A stretch of DNA of 64,000 nucleotides from Thiotrichaceae bacterium (GCA_028688145.1 JAQTYU010000003.1:124001-188000), one strand, 5' to 3'; shown: positions 1 through 8,964, numbered from the stretch's first letter. Numbers and translations: made by a program. The notes: a model not told the origin generated them from the sequence alone.

Positions 1-482
1 AGCGCAAATTGAAATAATTGTTGAGGAGTTGAATCGACGTTTGCACCCAAATCCAACATGTGGGTGTGCCCCGTCACTGTGGGCAAGGCTGAAATAATCG
101 CGGGGCGATCAATGCCGTCCAAAGTTTTGAGCACATAACGCGCGGTTGCCATCAAAGCACCTGTGTTGCCTGCGCTGACACAGGCATCCGCTTGTTGTTC
201 TTTGACTAAATTAATAGCGACCCGCATTGAAGAATCTTTCTTATTGCGTAAGGCACGAGAAGGCGATTCATCCATTTCCACGAGTTGTGACGCATGGTAA
301 ATTGATAAACGCTGAAAGATCGAAGTGGGGGGATGTCCAATCGCTTGTTTTAAAATCACCTCATCGCCCACAAGAATTAATTGCAGATCAGGCTGTTCTG
401 CTAACACTTGTAAGGCGGCGGGCACAGCCACTGACACCCCGTGATCTCCGCTCATGGCATCCAAGGCAATGCGGGGAATCAA
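1..482 (-). CDS. plsX: Phosphate acyltransferase PlsX, 3' part outside window
   Basis: Makes acyl-phosphate from acyl-ACP, the first step of phospholipid synthesis in the PlsX/PlsY route; a peripheral membrane enzyme. Translating the minus strand gives a PlsX N-terminus: [11 protein letters not shown] near the start, then [17 protein letters not shown] and a GANVDST stretch, all family hallmarks. About 160 residues are present; the C-terminal half lies left of the window. The start is TTG at 482: an in-frame TAA (the rpmF stop) lies 3 bp upstream, and an AAGGA ribosome site sits 9 bp before the TTG. It follows rpmF directly in the conserved yceD-rpmF-plsX order. Confidence 0.93.
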   Translation of the reverse strand, partial: MIPRIALDAMSGDHGVSVAVPAALQVLAEQPDLQLILVGDEVILKQAIGHPPTSIFQRLSIYHASQLVEMDESPSRALRNKKDSSMRVAINLVKEQQADACVSAGNTGALMATARYVLKTLDGIDRPAIISALPTVTGHTHMLDLGANVDSTPQQLFQFA

Positions 483-485
483 GGT

Positions 486-665
486 TTAGTCTTCCTTGGT
501 GCTGATGACTTTACGTCCTTTGTAATAACCATCACGGCTGACGTGATGACGTAAATGAACTTCACCGCTGGTGGGTTCAATTGACAAACAAGGTGCTGTC
601 AACGCATCGTGAGAGCGACGCATATCACGCTTGGAGCGGGTTTTACGGTTCTGTTGTACGGCCAT
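486..665 (-). CDS. rpmF: 50S ribosomal protein L32
   Basis: Structural protein of the large ribosomal subunit. The 59-residue product begins [20 protein letters not shown], the standard bacterial L32 N-terminus, is very basic, and has the conserved GYYKGRKV near its end. Length is typical. It is the middle gene of yceD-rpmF-plsX, 15 bp after yceD and 3 bp before plsX, so the three are probably cotranscribed. The gene overlaps no competing reading frame. Confidence 0.96.
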   Translation of the reverse strand: MAVQQNRKTRSKRDMRRSHDALTAPCLSIEPTSGEVHLRHHVSRDGYYKGRKVISTKED

Positions 666-680
666 TTAAATATCTCCGAG

Positions 681-1184
681 TTACGGTTTTTTAAGCTTTG
701 CTAAAAGCTGAAAAGGATTAGGACGGTCAGCTTGTGCGATCTCATCGGGTAAGGAATATTCATTCTGTGGACACTGCTCGTGCAGTGCAACAATGGGCAA
801 AGATAAAATAATTTCATCTTCTACCAAATCCCACAATGACAGGGAGTTTTGTTCTAAAGTCAGGAAATCAGCGGTTTCAGGAAGCCCTTCATCGGATTGA
901 CCTGTTTTTAAAATAAATAAAACTACCTCCCGTTGCAGTACATACTGCATGGGCTGTAGGCAGCGTTGACACAACAACGCAAGTTGTCCCTGTATCTTAC
1001 CAAGAATCACGGGGCGATTTTGATCATCATATTGAAACTGCAATACAATGGAAATCTCACCCTGATTATCACACAAACTGTCTTGCAAGCGCGCCATCTG
1101 TGCAATGGGCATAAGCCCTTGTAAGCTGCGTTCATGCTGCGCAAGACGTAAGGGTTCAATAAATTCTGGTAGTTCTGTCGACAT
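681..1184 (-). CDS. yceD: YceD family (DUF177) protein
   Basis: 167 residues. YceD/DUF177 proteins are encoded next to rpmF in most bacteria; roles in 23S rRNA accumulation or ribosome assembly have been proposed for the family. What is seen: a CxxC pair (LLCQRCLQPM) in the middle, an acidic segment after it, and a cysteine in LPIVALHEQCP, all in the usual order for the family. First gene of the yceD-rpmF-plsX unit. The start is the ATG giving MSTELPEF; a frameshifted 71-residue frame over the same region is a shadow. Confidence 0.88.
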   Translation of the reverse strand: MSTELPEFIEPLRLAQHERSLQGLMPIAQMARLQDSLCDNQGEISIVLQFQYDDQNRPVILGKIQGQLALLCQRCLQPMQYVLQREVVLFILKTGQSDEGLPETADFLTLEQNSLSLWDLVEDEIILSLPIVALHEQCPQNEYSLPDEIAQADRPNPFQLLAKLKKP

Positions 1185-1292
1185 AAGCCGATAATTTTAT
1201 GATGATTAGTCAGGTGTGTCAAATCAGAAGGACAGTTTTTTCACGTTCAAGGACTTTTAAAGCGGGATTTTGTGGGCAAGTCGCAAGATTAG

Positions 1293-2144
1293 TTAAAAGT
1301 TTCTGAGCAAGTCGGCATCTAAAGCGGTGAAAGTATCGTTATCTAAAGGTAAAAAAGCTTGCCAACCTGAGTGCTTAAAATAGTTTTTTCCCACCTCAGT
1401 TTGCGAAAAACTCAACAATAACTTTCTAATTTTATTTATCTTTTCATATCCTAAACGACTATTGATCATCACCACAAAACTCGGCATTGGCATAGAGGCG
1501 GCAATAATTCTGAACTTGCCTTGTGGATTATCTAAATATTTTTCAATATTTTGTTCTGCAATGGCTGCCGCTTCAACATTGCCCTGCAAAACTTGGTCGA
1601 GGGCTTTGCTATAGGGCTCGATAATTTCGACGCGCAGATTTCGTCCTTGTTCTACTCGATAATCTCGCAAAGTTTGTAAGGCAAGATAATGCACGACATC
1701 ATGATTAGGTGGCAAGGCAAGATGTAATTCTTGCAATTGTGCACCATTGACAATAGAAGAATCTTTACGCACCACAAGGCTTGCAAAAACGCTTTGTCGC
1801 GTCTTCACCGAATGTTGATATAAGCCACTACTTTCTGCCGCTCTCCCCCAATGAATCGGGGTGATTAAAATATCGTACAAACCTTTTTGGGTATATTCTT
1901 GAAAAGATTTATAATTTTCACTGTCCAATAATACCACGCTTTCATCTAAACCTTCGCTGAGATAATCTGCTAAAGGCGAGTGTTGTGCGATCAGTTTCGG
2001 GGCGGGCAAATAGGGCGCAATGCCTAGGTTCAATTCGTGTGGATTTTCTTCAGCTCCCCCTGCATAACTGCAAACAGATAAGCTACAAAGAATATTAAAT
2101 AATATCAATCTGATGATGTATTGTAACCACGGCATGTTCTTCAT
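1293..2144 (-). CDS. PhnD/SsuA-like periplasmic substrate-binding protein
   Basis: 283 residues with an N-terminal signal peptide (hydrophobic residues about 8-27, likely cleavage after the YAGG region). The body matches phosphate/phosphonate-type binding proteins: an early LNLGIAPYLP strand, an ITPIHWGRA segment where PhnD proteins contact ligand, then a two-lobed pattern ending in a helical tail. No ABC permease or ATPase gene is adjacent, so it may act as a stand-alone sensor or feed a distant transporter or kinase. The ligand cannot be told from sequence. A run of four G lies just before the ATG and could act as ribosome site. Confidence 0.75.
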   Translation of the reverse strand: MKNMPWLQYIIRLILFNILCSLSVCSYAGGAEENPHELNLGIAPYLPAPKLIAQHSPLADYLSEGLDESVVLLDSENYKSFQEYTQKGLYDILITPIHWGRAAESSGLYQHSVKTRQSVFASLVVRKDSSIVNGAQLQELHLALPPNHDVVHYLALQTLRDYRVEQGRNLRVEIIEPYSKALDQVLQGNVEAAAIAEQNIEKYLDNPQGKFRIIAASMPMPSFVVMINSRLGYEKINKIRKLLLSFSQTEVGKNYFKHSGWQAFLPLDNDTFTALDADLLRNF

Positions 2145-2589
2145 TTATCCCCATAAAAATAACTTTAGTTGGGTGATACAAAATATATTCCACAGTTCTA
2201 AAACAACAGGGATTAGCGTTATATTCTAACGGGTTTTAAGCAGTAGCAGGGTTTTTTAGCGGTGTATTTAGCCGCATCTCAGGTAATTATAAAATAAAAC
2301 TGTGTCAAAAATTTTATATAAATAAACAAGTTAAAATAAGTTATTCTTTTTCATTGCTGGATTTTTAAGAGCAAAATATTATAAATTTATGATTTTTTAT
2401 TCCTTTAAGCTATAAAAGCTTTTTGTTAAGGTGCTAATCTCACTTAAAAAAGATTAAAACTGCGCTCCTAACATAAGTTCTCTTTAGGGAATTTAGGAGC
2501 TTCTTCAAGCTTTTAATGGTTTGGGGGCGCAGTAAAATTTCAACTTAAATTAGGCGACGAATCTGCCTGTGACTGTGATGAGGAATGCT
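2145..2589. other. AT-rich intergenic region with a degenerate palindromic repeat
   Basis: No gene is supported between the PhnD-like gene and cysH, which diverge here, so the region must hold both promoters. About 2459-2512 is a weakly conserved copy of the GCCCC-TAAA-GGGG repeat seen at 3338-3417 and 59011-59095 (CTCCTAA followed by TTTAGGGAATTTAGGAGC). The remainder is AT-rich with no clear operator. Confidence 0.5.
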
Positions 2590-3324
2590 ATGTCTGCCGA
2601 CAGTGGACAAATTAAAGCATGGGCTGAAAGCCATGTTGATGCCGATCCGCAAGCGATTTTAGAAATCGCCGTACAAAATTTTCCGAAACTTGCCTTGTCT
2701 TTCAGTGGGGCGGAAGATGTGGTGTTAGTGGACATGTTGAGCAAAATTGACCCGAATTTTTCGGTATTTTGCTTGGACACAGGACGTTTAGCCCCACAGA
2801 CTTATGCGTTTTTAGAGCGTGTGCGTGAACATTATCATGTCGAGTTAGATATTTTATTTCCCGATAATGCCGCTGTGGAACAATTGGTGAAAACTAAAGG
2901 TTTATTTAGTTTTTATCAAGATGGGCATCAAGAATGTTGTGCGATTCGTAAAGTCGAACCTTTGCGGCGCAAGTTGCAACAACTGGATGCGTGGATTACA
3001 GGACAGCGTCAAGATCAAAGTGCGAACACCCGCGCCGCTTTGCCTGTGGTGCAAGAAGACGGCTTATTTTCTACCGCAAGTCAACGTTTGATTAAATTTA
3101 ATCCTTTATCGCATTGGACTTCTGCCCAAGTATGGCAGTACATCCGTGATAATGATGTGCCTTATAACGAATTGCATGAACAAGGTTTTATCAGCATTGG
3201 CTGCGAACCTTGTACCCGTGCGGTGTTGCCAAATCAAGCCGAGCGTGAAGGTCGTTGGTGGTGGGAAGAAGCCGCGCATAAAGAATGCGGTTTACATGCT
3301 CATCATGGGATTAAACCGCGTTAG
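2590..3324 (+). CDS. cysH: Assimilatory APS/PAPS reductase, iron-sulfur type
   Basis: Reduces activated sulfate (adenylyl sulfate) to sulfite in cysteine synthesis; cytoplasmic. It carries a P-loop-like [10 protein letters not shown] for nucleotide binding, a CC pair at residues 116-117 ([11 protein letters not shown]), a CxxC at 205-208 (GCEPC) and a C-terminal ECGLH catalytic cysteine motif. Having both CC and CxxC is the known signature of the [4Fe-4S] APS-reducing class rather than the cluster-free PAPS reductases. Start set at ATG 2590 because AGGA lies 5 bp upstream; GTG 2569 or ATG 2578 are possible. The sulfite product would be used by CysJI encoded at 23.9-27 kb. Confidence 0.92.
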   Translation: MSADSGQIKAWAESHVDADPQAILEIAVQNFPKLALSFSGAEDVVLVDMLSKIDPNFSVFCLDTGRLAPQTYAFLERVREHYHVELDILFPDNAAVEQLVKTKGLFSFYQDGHQECCAIRKVEPLRRKLQQLDAWITGQRQDQSANTRAALPVVQEDGLFSTASQRLIKFNPLSHWTSAQVWQYIRDNDVPYNELHEQGFISIGCEPCTRAVLPNQAEREGRWWWEEAAHKECGLHAHHGIKPR

Positions 3325-3337
3325 GGTTTATTTTAAC

Positions 3338-3417
3338 TGCGCCCCCAACCCCCTGAAGGGGGCTAAACCTCAAAGATTTTATTTTTTAAGTCCCCTTTAG
3401 GGGATTTAGGGGCTGCG
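3338..3417. repeat. Double-hairpin GC-rich intergenic repeat
   Basis: Two GC-rich hairpins (ACCCCCTGAAGGGGGCT, then AGTCCCCTTTAGGGGA) are separated by an AT-rich stretch, and the whole unit is itself an imperfect inverted repeat. A close relative lies at 59011-59095, with weaker ones near 2459 and 41197. It sits between cysH and the CxxC protein gene and may end or attenuate transcription; that role is inferred. Confidence 0.75.
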
Positions 3418-3432
3418 TTCCGAGGAGTTTTC

Positions 3433-3765
3433 ATGGCACGTCATATTACTTTCGTTAAGAAAATCAAAGCTGATGGCGAATTGTGTGCGAAATGCCAACA
3501 AGTCAGCCAACAATTGGAAAGTGCGGGCTTGCTCGCAAAGATTGATAGGATTGTGATTGCAGATGAGCGCGATCCTGAAACCGAAGGAATGCGTTTAGCG
3601 GCGCAACATGCGGTGACTTACGCGCCGTTTTTCATCGTCAGAGAAGATGATGGACAAGAACGTATTTATACGATTTATCTGAAGTTTTTAAAAGAAGTGT
3701 TGCAGCAAAGCGTTTCTCAAGAAGCAGAAAATCGGGCAATTAGCCAAGATTTGGATTTTCTGTAA
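3433..3765 (+). CDS. Small CxxC thioredoxin/glutaredoxin-fold protein
   Basis: 110 residues, cytoplasmic (no signal peptide). A CAKC motif at residues 18-21 follows a beta strand (HITFVKKI), and a VTYAPFFIV segment resembles the cis-proline loop of thioredoxin folds. The family is not named with certainty. It lies about 110 bp downstream of cysH on the same strand, separated by a hairpin repeat. APS reductases need thioredoxin or glutaredoxin as electron donor, so a role as reductant partner is plausible but inferred. An AGGAG ribosome site precedes the ATG. Confidence 0.72.
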   Translation: MARHITFVKKIKADGELCAKCQQVSQQLESAGLLAKIDRIVIADERDPETEGMRLAAQHAVTYAPFFIVREDDGQERIYTIYLKFLKEVLQQSVSQEAENRAISQDLDFL

Positions 3766-3780
3766 GTTCCAATTTAGTCA

Positions 3781-3874
3781 GCGTAGGGTGTATAAGCATC
3801 GCGCCATACACCTTGCGATTTGAAATCTTAATACCGTGAAGGTGTATGGCGGCTACGCCTTATACACCCTACGC
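3781..3874. repeat. Nested palindrome between convergent genes (TAGGGTG family)
   Basis: Perfect outer inverted repeat GCGTAGGGTGTATAAG (3781-3796) and its complement (3859-3874), with an inner inverted pair built on CGCCATACACCTT. It sits between the convergent CxxC protein gene and exbD and could terminate both. Related TAGGGTGGAATA palindromes occur at 27.2-27.4 and 47.8 kb, and shorter TAGGGTGGGC versions near 23.1 and 35.9 kb. Confidence 0.75.
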
Positions 3875-3878
3875 TTTT

Positions 3879-4289
3879 CTAAGGTGCACTCGGCTCAGTA
3901 ATAAATCCAATTTTACTTAACCCGCCCGTTTGTGCCGCCACCATTACTTTCACTACATTTTCATACGCGGTTTTATGATCTGCCCGCAAATGAATTTCAG
4001 GTTGCGGCTGTTGTTTCGCGGCTTCTGCAATTTTATCAGCCAACACTTGAGGCTGTACCAACTCCGCATTCCAACTCACCGCCCCGCTCACATCAATCGC
4101 AATATCCACATGCGGCGGCTTGGTGTCATTGGCTTGATTGCTAATCACAGGCAATTCTAATTTCACCGCGTGATTAATCGCAGGAATGGTGATGATGAAA
4201 ATAATCAGTAAAACTAACATGATGTCCACTAAAGGAGTCATATTAATTTCACTCATGACCTCATCTTCTTGGGTCTGGTTAAAACTCAT
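3879..4289 (-). CDS. exbD: ExbD-type energy transducer subunit
   Basis: 136 residues. One N-terminal transmembrane helix (about residues 20-40, PLVDIMLVLLIIFIITIPA) carries the conserved proton-path aspartate; the rest is the periplasmic domain. It pairs with ExbB to energise TonB using the proton gradient. The start overlaps the exbB stop by 4 bp (ATGA), indicating translational coupling. Last gene of the receptor-piuC-tonB-exbB-exbD unit; a palindromic repeat follows. Confidence 0.93.
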   Translation of the reverse strand: MSFNQTQEDEVMSEINMTPLVDIMLVLLIIFIITIPAINHAVKLELPVISNQANDTKPPHVDIAIDVSGAVSWNAELVQPQVLADKIAEAAKQQPQPEIHLRADHKTAYENVVKVMVAAQTGGLSKIGFITEPSAP

Positions 4290-5020
4290 GACGCATCCTT
4301 TAACGCAGGCGTAGCCCGTAAATTCACCACTGCTTTTTGCGTGACCCGTTTGCCCGTGACGAAATACGCATGTAAATCATGGGCAAAATTATGGGTGCGT
4401 ACCAACATCGCTTTTTGCGCCCGAATCAAGGCGTTATAACCCAGCACCGCAGGAATCGCGACCACCAACCCAAACGCGGTCATAATTAACGCCTCACCAA
4501 TCGGGCCAGCAATGCGGTCAATCGACGTTTGTCCCGTCGCACCAATGCCGATTAAGGCATGATAAATTCCCCACACCGTTCCAAACAAACCCACAAACGG
4601 CGCAGTGCTCCCAATCGAAGCCAGAAATGGCAAACCGCGCTGTAAACGATTGGCAATATTATCAGTGGAACGCCGCAAACAACTGGTCAGCCACTCATTC
4701 ATATTTAACGCGCCATGCAGGTCTTCACGGTTTTGCTCGTGATGCAGCGCGGAATTAACGCTGTCCTCCGCCAAAGCACGAAACGGATTATTCAACTTAT
4801 GCCCGCCTAATAAAGCCACGCCTTCTTCAAAATCCTTACTGTGCCAAAAACGCGTTTCTGCAACCTCGGCACAGCGGCGCAACCATAATAATTGCCACGC
4901 TTTCAGCAAAATAATAAACCATGAAATCACCGACATGCTGATTAAAATAATCGCCACGGTGTGGGTAATTACATCGCCTTGTTGCCAAAAATGTTCTATG
5001 CCATAGGGATTGTCTACCAT
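4286..5020 (-). CDS. exbB: ExbB-type proton channel subunit (MotA/TolQ/ExbB family)
   Basis: 244 residues with the three-helix topology of ExbB/TolQ: a helix near residues 18-42, then the conserved pair with FLASIGSTAPFVGLFGTVWG and ALIMTAFGLVVAIPAVLGYN. The GSTAPFVGLFGTVWGI string is a family signature. Forms the inner-membrane proton channel with ExbD. Encoded 23 bp after tonB and overlapping exbD. Context with tonB and a siderophore receptor favours ExbB over TolQ. Confidence 0.94.
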   Translation of the reverse strand: MVDNPYGIEHFWQQGDVITHTVAIILISMSVISWFIILLKAWQLLWLRRCAEVAETRFWHSKDFEEGVALLGGHKLNNPFRALAEDSVNSALHHEQNREDLHGALNMNEWLTSCLRRSTDNIANRLQRGLPFLASIGSTAPFVGLFGTVWGIYHALIGIGATGQTSIDRIAGPIGEALIMTAFGLVVAIPAVLGYNALIRAQKAMLVRTHNFAHDLHAYFVTGKRVTQKAVVNLRATPALKDAS

Positions 5021-5043
5021 GATAATATCCTCATGTTTTTAAA

Positions 5044-5748
5044 TTAGTTTAAAGTAAATTGAATTGGGACATTGACCCAAGCCGCGACAGGGGTTTCACC
5101 CTGTTTTGCAGGGACGAATTTCCAACGTTGCACCGCTTCTAAAGCCGCTTCGTCTAAAGAATCCACCCCGCTGCTGCTGTGAATCAGCACTTGGCTAGGC
5201 ACACCGTTGGCAGTGACTTGCACCCGTAAAATCACCCGACCCGTTTCCCCCATGCGCCGCGCACTGGAGGGATATTCAGGCGCGGGATTATTCAAATACG
5301 CCGCATTAAATTGGGGCGCAGTGGTTTTCACGGGCGCGGTTTGTGGATGAGGCTGTGCAGTTTTTGCCGCACTCACCGCCGTTTTTTGCGGCAAGACGGG
5401 CGCAGTTTTCACAGGCGTAGGCTTCGCCTCAGCCACTTCTTCAACTTCTGGCGGCGTGTTAAGTCGTACCGTTTTTTCCGTGATGGCGCGTTCTGGCGTA
5501 GGTTTTAGCGCAGGTTTCGGCTTCACGGGTTTGGGCGGTTTAACCACGGGTTTTACTGGCTCAGGTTTAGGCGGTGGCGGTTCAGGCTTAGGCTCGGGCG
5601 CAATCAACATTGCCGTAATCACCTGTTGCGGCGGCGCGACGGGTGGAGTCAGCGCGGCTTGAGCGCGCCAAATCCCCCATAGGCCCGAAAGATGCAGCAA
5701 GGCAATCAGCAAAAATAAGTTAAATTGGGAAAAGCGTGAAACGTGCAT
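5044..5748 (-). CDS. tonB: TonB energy-transducing protein
   Basis: 234 residues. N-terminal membrane anchor (about 9-28, FNLFLLIALLHLSGLWGIW), then a long Pro/Lys/Glu-rich spacer (about 50-150) that spans the periplasm, then a C-terminal TonB domain starting YPSSARRMGETGRVILRV and including SSGVDSLDEAALEAVQRWKF. It couples the ExbBD proton channel to outer-membrane receptors such as the one encoded upstream in the same unit. It starts 3 bp after the dioxygenase gene stop, so cotranscription is likely. Confidence 0.94.
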   Translation of the reverse strand: MHVSRFSQFNLFLLIALLHLSGLWGIWRAQAALTPPVAPPQQVITAMLIAPEPKPEPPPPKPEPVKPVVKPPKPVKPKPALKPTPERAITEKTVRLNTPPEVEEVAEAKPTPVKTAPVLPQKTAVSAAKTAQPHPQTAPVKTTAPQFNAAYLNNPAPEYPSSARRMGETGRVILRVQVTANGVPSQVLIHSSSGVDSLDEAALEAVQRWKFVPAKQGETPVAAWVNVPIQFTLN

Positions 5749-5751
5749 GAC

Positions 5752-6447
5752 TTAAGTATCTGCCCACTGGCGCAATAAGTTGTGATAACAAGAGGTTAAG
5801 CGTACCACGGGGCTGTTTTCATCATCAGCATCTGGCGATTGCGCCCGCAATTCCATAATTGCCATGTCCATTTCAAACAGCAGGCGACGGCGTTCATCGC
5901 TACGCACCATGCTTTCCACCCAGAAAAACGAGGCAATGCGGCTGCCACGAGTCACCGCTTCCACCCGATGCACGCTGCTGGAGGGATAAAGCACCATGTC
6001 GCCTGCGGGCAATTTCACCCGTTGCACCCCGAAAGTGTCTTCTATCACCAAATCGCCGCCCTCATATTCTTCAGGCTCAGTTAAAAACACCGTGCAAGAA
6101 ACATCGGTGCGTACCCAATCGTTGGTGAATTTTGAAGTGCGGATCGCATTATCAACATGATTCCCAAAGGCATTCATTTCGCCATCGTAGCGATTGAACA
6201 AAGGCGGATAAGTTTTTTTCGGCAAGGCGGCGGTCATAAATAATGCACTTTTTGCCAAACCACTGACGATTAATTGACGCGCTTCACGGGCGGCGGGCAA
6301 ATCTTCGGGTAATTGCCGATTATTTTTTGCCCGCGCCGATTGTGTGCCTGCGGTAATGCTGCCATCGGCCCACTCCGCTTGTTCGACTAAGGCGCGGCAA
6401 CGCATCAAACTTAAGGGGTCTAAGACCTGTGGAACGTGTAATAACAT
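5752..6447 (-). CDS. PiuC/YbiX-type Fe(II)/2-oxoglutarate dioxygenase
   Basis: 231 residues of the PKHD-type hydroxylase family. An HxD iron-binding motif (GNHVDNAI) and a distal histidine (SSVHRVEAV) are seen, followed by [13 protein letters not shown], whose arginine would hold 2-oxoglutarate. The family is typically encoded beside Fiu-type catecholate siderophore receptors, as here: 9 bp after the receptor and 3 bp before tonB. Its substrate is not established; siderophore or receptor modification is the usual suggestion. Confidence 0.88.
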   Translation of the reverse strand: MLLHVPQVLDPLSLMRCRALVEQAEWADGSITAGTQSARAKNNRQLPEDLPAAREARQLIVSGLAKSALFMTAALPKKTYPPLFNRYDGEMNAFGNHVDNAIRTSKFTNDWVRTDVSCTVFLTEPEEYEGGDLVIEDTFGVQRVKLPAGDMVLYPSSSVHRVEAVTRGSRIASFFWVESMVRSDERRRLLFEMDMAIMELRAQSPDADDENSPVVRLTSCYHNLLRQWADT

Positions 6448-6456
6448 GATGCGCCC

Positions 6457-8658
6457 TTAGAATTTGCTGGTGATGGACAATTGCGCCGCCAAAGGTGTGC
6501 CGGGGACGGTGTGTCCTGTGTAAACCCCTTCGTAATATTGCTTGTCTAACAAATTGAATAGATTAAGTTTGAGCGAGTAATATTTGGCTTGATATTCGAG
6601 CATTCCATCAACGCGCTGATAACTGTCTAAAGCCACGGTATTCGCGGCATTGGCATAACGTCTGCCTACGCCTTCGATACCGCCCCCAATTTTCCACTTC
6701 CCATCCAGCCAGCTGCCGAGTTTGTAAGTCGTCCACAGGCTAAAAGTATGGTTCGGAGTGTTCACAGGAATTTTGTCTTTATTGCCTGCGGAACTGCCCG
6801 CCGCTTCGTCGATATTGGCTTTCATCACCGCGACATTGGCAAACATTTCCCAGCGCACATTAATCCGTCCCACCGCTTCCAATTCCACGCCGTCAGTGTG
6901 ACGTTTTCCTGTCAGTAAATACACATCAGGAATTGATAAATCGGTGTTGCGCTCGTTGCTTTTCTCAGAACGGAAAGCGGCACTGCGCACTGATAAATCC
7001 CCATTTAACAATTCCCATTTCGCCCCGATTTCGATATTGCGATTTTTCTCGGGCGGGGTATTAGTGCTGCGGTCATCTAATTGATAGGCTTCGGCAGAAG
7101 GATTGAATGACGTGCCATATGACACATAATAGGTATGGTATTTATTGGGTTGATATAACAGCCCTGCCCGCGTGCTCCACACCCCATCACGACGTGATAA
7201 ATCGCCCGCAGCGGGACGAACATAATCGGCTTTCATGCTGTCATACCGCGCCCCGAGCAATAATTTCCAGTTTTTAATAAACTCGATGCTGTCTTGCGCG
7301 TAAGCACTGTAAGTCATGCCCGTGTAGGAATTGGGTGCAGTGCGGCTGAAAGAGCTGTCGAAATTGGCGGGCAAAATTGGGACGGCATTTGATAAACCTA
7401 CGTAGGTGTTGGGATTGGCAATTGCGCTGGTATTAGTCCAACGATTGGCTTTTTCATCCAAATATTCTGTGCCAACTAATAATTCATGCTTCATGCCGCC
7501 GAGATGTACTTGGGTATTGAAATCGACTTGCGCGGTTAAAGTGTCTTCTTCGCCACCGCGTGCTTGGCGTTGCCGACAGATGACGGTGTCATCTTTAATG
7601 CTGGTGGGCGTGCCTGTGCGACAAGTATTGGTCGCGTCTAACGTTCCAAAACGCGGCGCAACGGCGCGTAAATCGCGTTCATAATGCGCTTTACGAATTA
7701 AAGTTTTTAAATTACTGGTTTCGTCAAAACGGTGAATATATTGCGCCGTGCCGATTTGAGTTTCAGAGCGTTCATAATCGGTTTGCGACATCCCATAAAA
7801 ACGATTAATCGGCACATTCAGCGGCTTGCCATTGAAATAGGGCACACCATAATCGGGAACGTTGTCATCTTTGGTGTGATAATAAGACAGGCTCACTTCA
7901 TTTTGCGTGCCCATGCCCCAAGTCAACGTGGGCGCAAAACCCCAGCGCGATTGACTTACGCCGTCGCGGAAACTGTCGGTATCGGTTTTCATCACGTTTA
8001 AACGAATCGCCAAATCTTCGGTCAACATGCGGTTAAAATCGCCTGTTAAACGTTTGTAGTTGTCCGTGCCCACGGTAAATCCGACTTCATTACGATTTAC
8101 AGCTTTTGCGGTTTTGCTGACTTGATTGATAATGCCGCCTGTTGAGCCGCGCCCGAACAGCATCGATGCTGAACCGCGTAAAATATCGATTTGCTCTAAA
8201 TTGAAAGTTTCACGGTTGTATTGGGCAATGTCGCGCACCCCGTCTAAAAATAAATCCCCGACCGCAGAATAACCGCGCAAGGTGATGTTGTCGCCAATGC
8301 GTCCGCCTTCGCCCGCGTTGAAAGTCAAACCTGCGACATTACGCAAAGCTTCTTTAAACGTATCCGCATTGCGTTCCCGAATTAATTGCTCAGAAACAAT
8401 CGTGGTCGATTGGGGAATGTCTTTGGTTAATTGCGGGGTTTTGCCGACGCGGGTCTTATCGCCCTGATAACCTTTTTCTTCACGGTCACGGGTATCAACC
8501 CCTTGACGCTGTTCTTTGACCAGCACTGTCGGCAAAGTCACCTCTTTTTCAGGATTACGTTCCACGCCGTTATCCGCAGGCGCAGCCCAAGCCGCATCAT
8601 AAGTAATGCCACAAATAGCACTGATCATCAGTGCAATCGGGGTTTTGCGTAATTTCAT
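6457..8658 (-). CDS. TonB-dependent siderophore receptor (Fiu/catecholate type)
   Basis: 733 residues. A signal peptide (about 1-25, ending DAAWA) is followed by a possible TonB box (about EVTLPTVLV). The plug domain (about 75-190) shows ITLRGYSAVGDLFLDGVRD and DILRGSASMLFGRGSTGG, typical of the catecholate receptor branch. The 22-strand barrel ends with a terminal Phe (LSITSKF), as outer-membrane proteins do. Heads the operon with the dioxygenase, tonB, exbB and exbD, so the transport machine is encoded with its receptor. Two Fur-like sites lie upstream, so iron repression is expected. The exact siderophore is unknown. Confidence 0.93.
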   Translation of the reverse strand: MKLRKTPIALMISAICGITYDAAWAAPADNGVERNPEKEVTLPTVLVKEQRQGVDTRDREEKGYQGDKTRVGKTPQLTKDIPQSTTIVSEQLIRERNADTFKEALRNVAGLTFNAGEGGRIGDNITLRGYSAVGDLFLDGVRDIAQYNRETFNLEQIDILRGSASMLFGRGSTGGIINQVSKTAKAVNRNEVGFTVGTDNYKRLTGDFNRMLTEDLAIRLNVMKTDTDSFRDGVSQSRWGFAPTLTWGMGTQNEVSLSYYHTKDDNVPDYGVPYFNGKPLNVPINRFYGMSQTDYERSETQIGTAQYIHRFDETSNLKTLIRKAHYERDLRAVAPRFGTLDATNTCRTGTPTSIKDDTVICRQRQARGGEEDTLTAQVDFNTQVHLGGMKHELLVGTEYLDEKANRWTNTSAIANPNTYVGLSNAVPILPANFDSSFSRTAPNSYTGMTYSAYAQDSIEFIKNWKLLLGARYDSMKADYVRPAAGDLSRRDGVWSTRAGLLYQPNKYHTYYVSYGTSFNPSAEAYQLDDRSTNTPPEKNRNIEIGAKWELLNGDLSVRSAAFRSEKSNERNTDLSIPDVYLLTGKRHTDGVELEAVGRINVRWEMFANVAVMKANIDEAAGSSAGNKDKIPVNTPNHTFSLWTTYKLGSWLDGKWKIGGGIEGVGRRYANAANTVALDSYQRVDGMLEYQAKYYSLKLNLFNLLDKQYYEGVYTGHTVPGTPLAAQLSITSKF

Positions 8659-8787
8659 GTTATGCCCTCACTATAAGCTCTCAAATCCACTGGTTAGCTC
8701 TGAAAAACAGCTGTTTGCTCATCAGCGATGACAGCAATGACAGCGACTTCCTGCTGGTTATAAACTGGCTAGACTCGTAGTATAAAT

Positions 8788-8806
8788 GATAATGATTATT
8801 ATTCAA
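8788..8806. promoter_or_regulatory. Fur-like box 1
   Basis: GATAATGATTATTATTCAA matches the Fur consensus GATAATGATAATCATTATC at 14 of 19 positions by eye, with the left half perfect. It lies 130 bp upstream of the receptor start and 159 bp before the divergent adaptor gene, between two genes of likely iron function. Confidence 0.72.
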
Positions 8807-8844
8807 CACTTAAGTCTGTCTGTGAAAGCCCTTCTTAATAAACT

Positions 8845-8863
8845 AAAAATGATTATCACTATA
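8845..8863. promoter_or_regulatory. Fur-like box 2
   Basis: AAAAATGATTATCACTATA matches the 19-bp Fur consensus at 14 positions by eye, including the central ATGATnATCA. It lies about 100 bp before the divergent HlyD-type gene, so one regulator could control both directions. Confidence 0.62.
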
Positions 8864-8964
8864 TTTTTACAGCTTAAACAAATAGTTAGCTTTATTTATT
8901 GAAAGAAAATGCACCTTAAGATTTTTAATGCAATTGTCACAATGCGTAATTTTCACACTAAATA

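Noticed and set aside
227..505. 92-residue plus-strand frame at the left edge
   Set aside because: Lies antisense over plsX, whose family motifs are clear on the minus strand.
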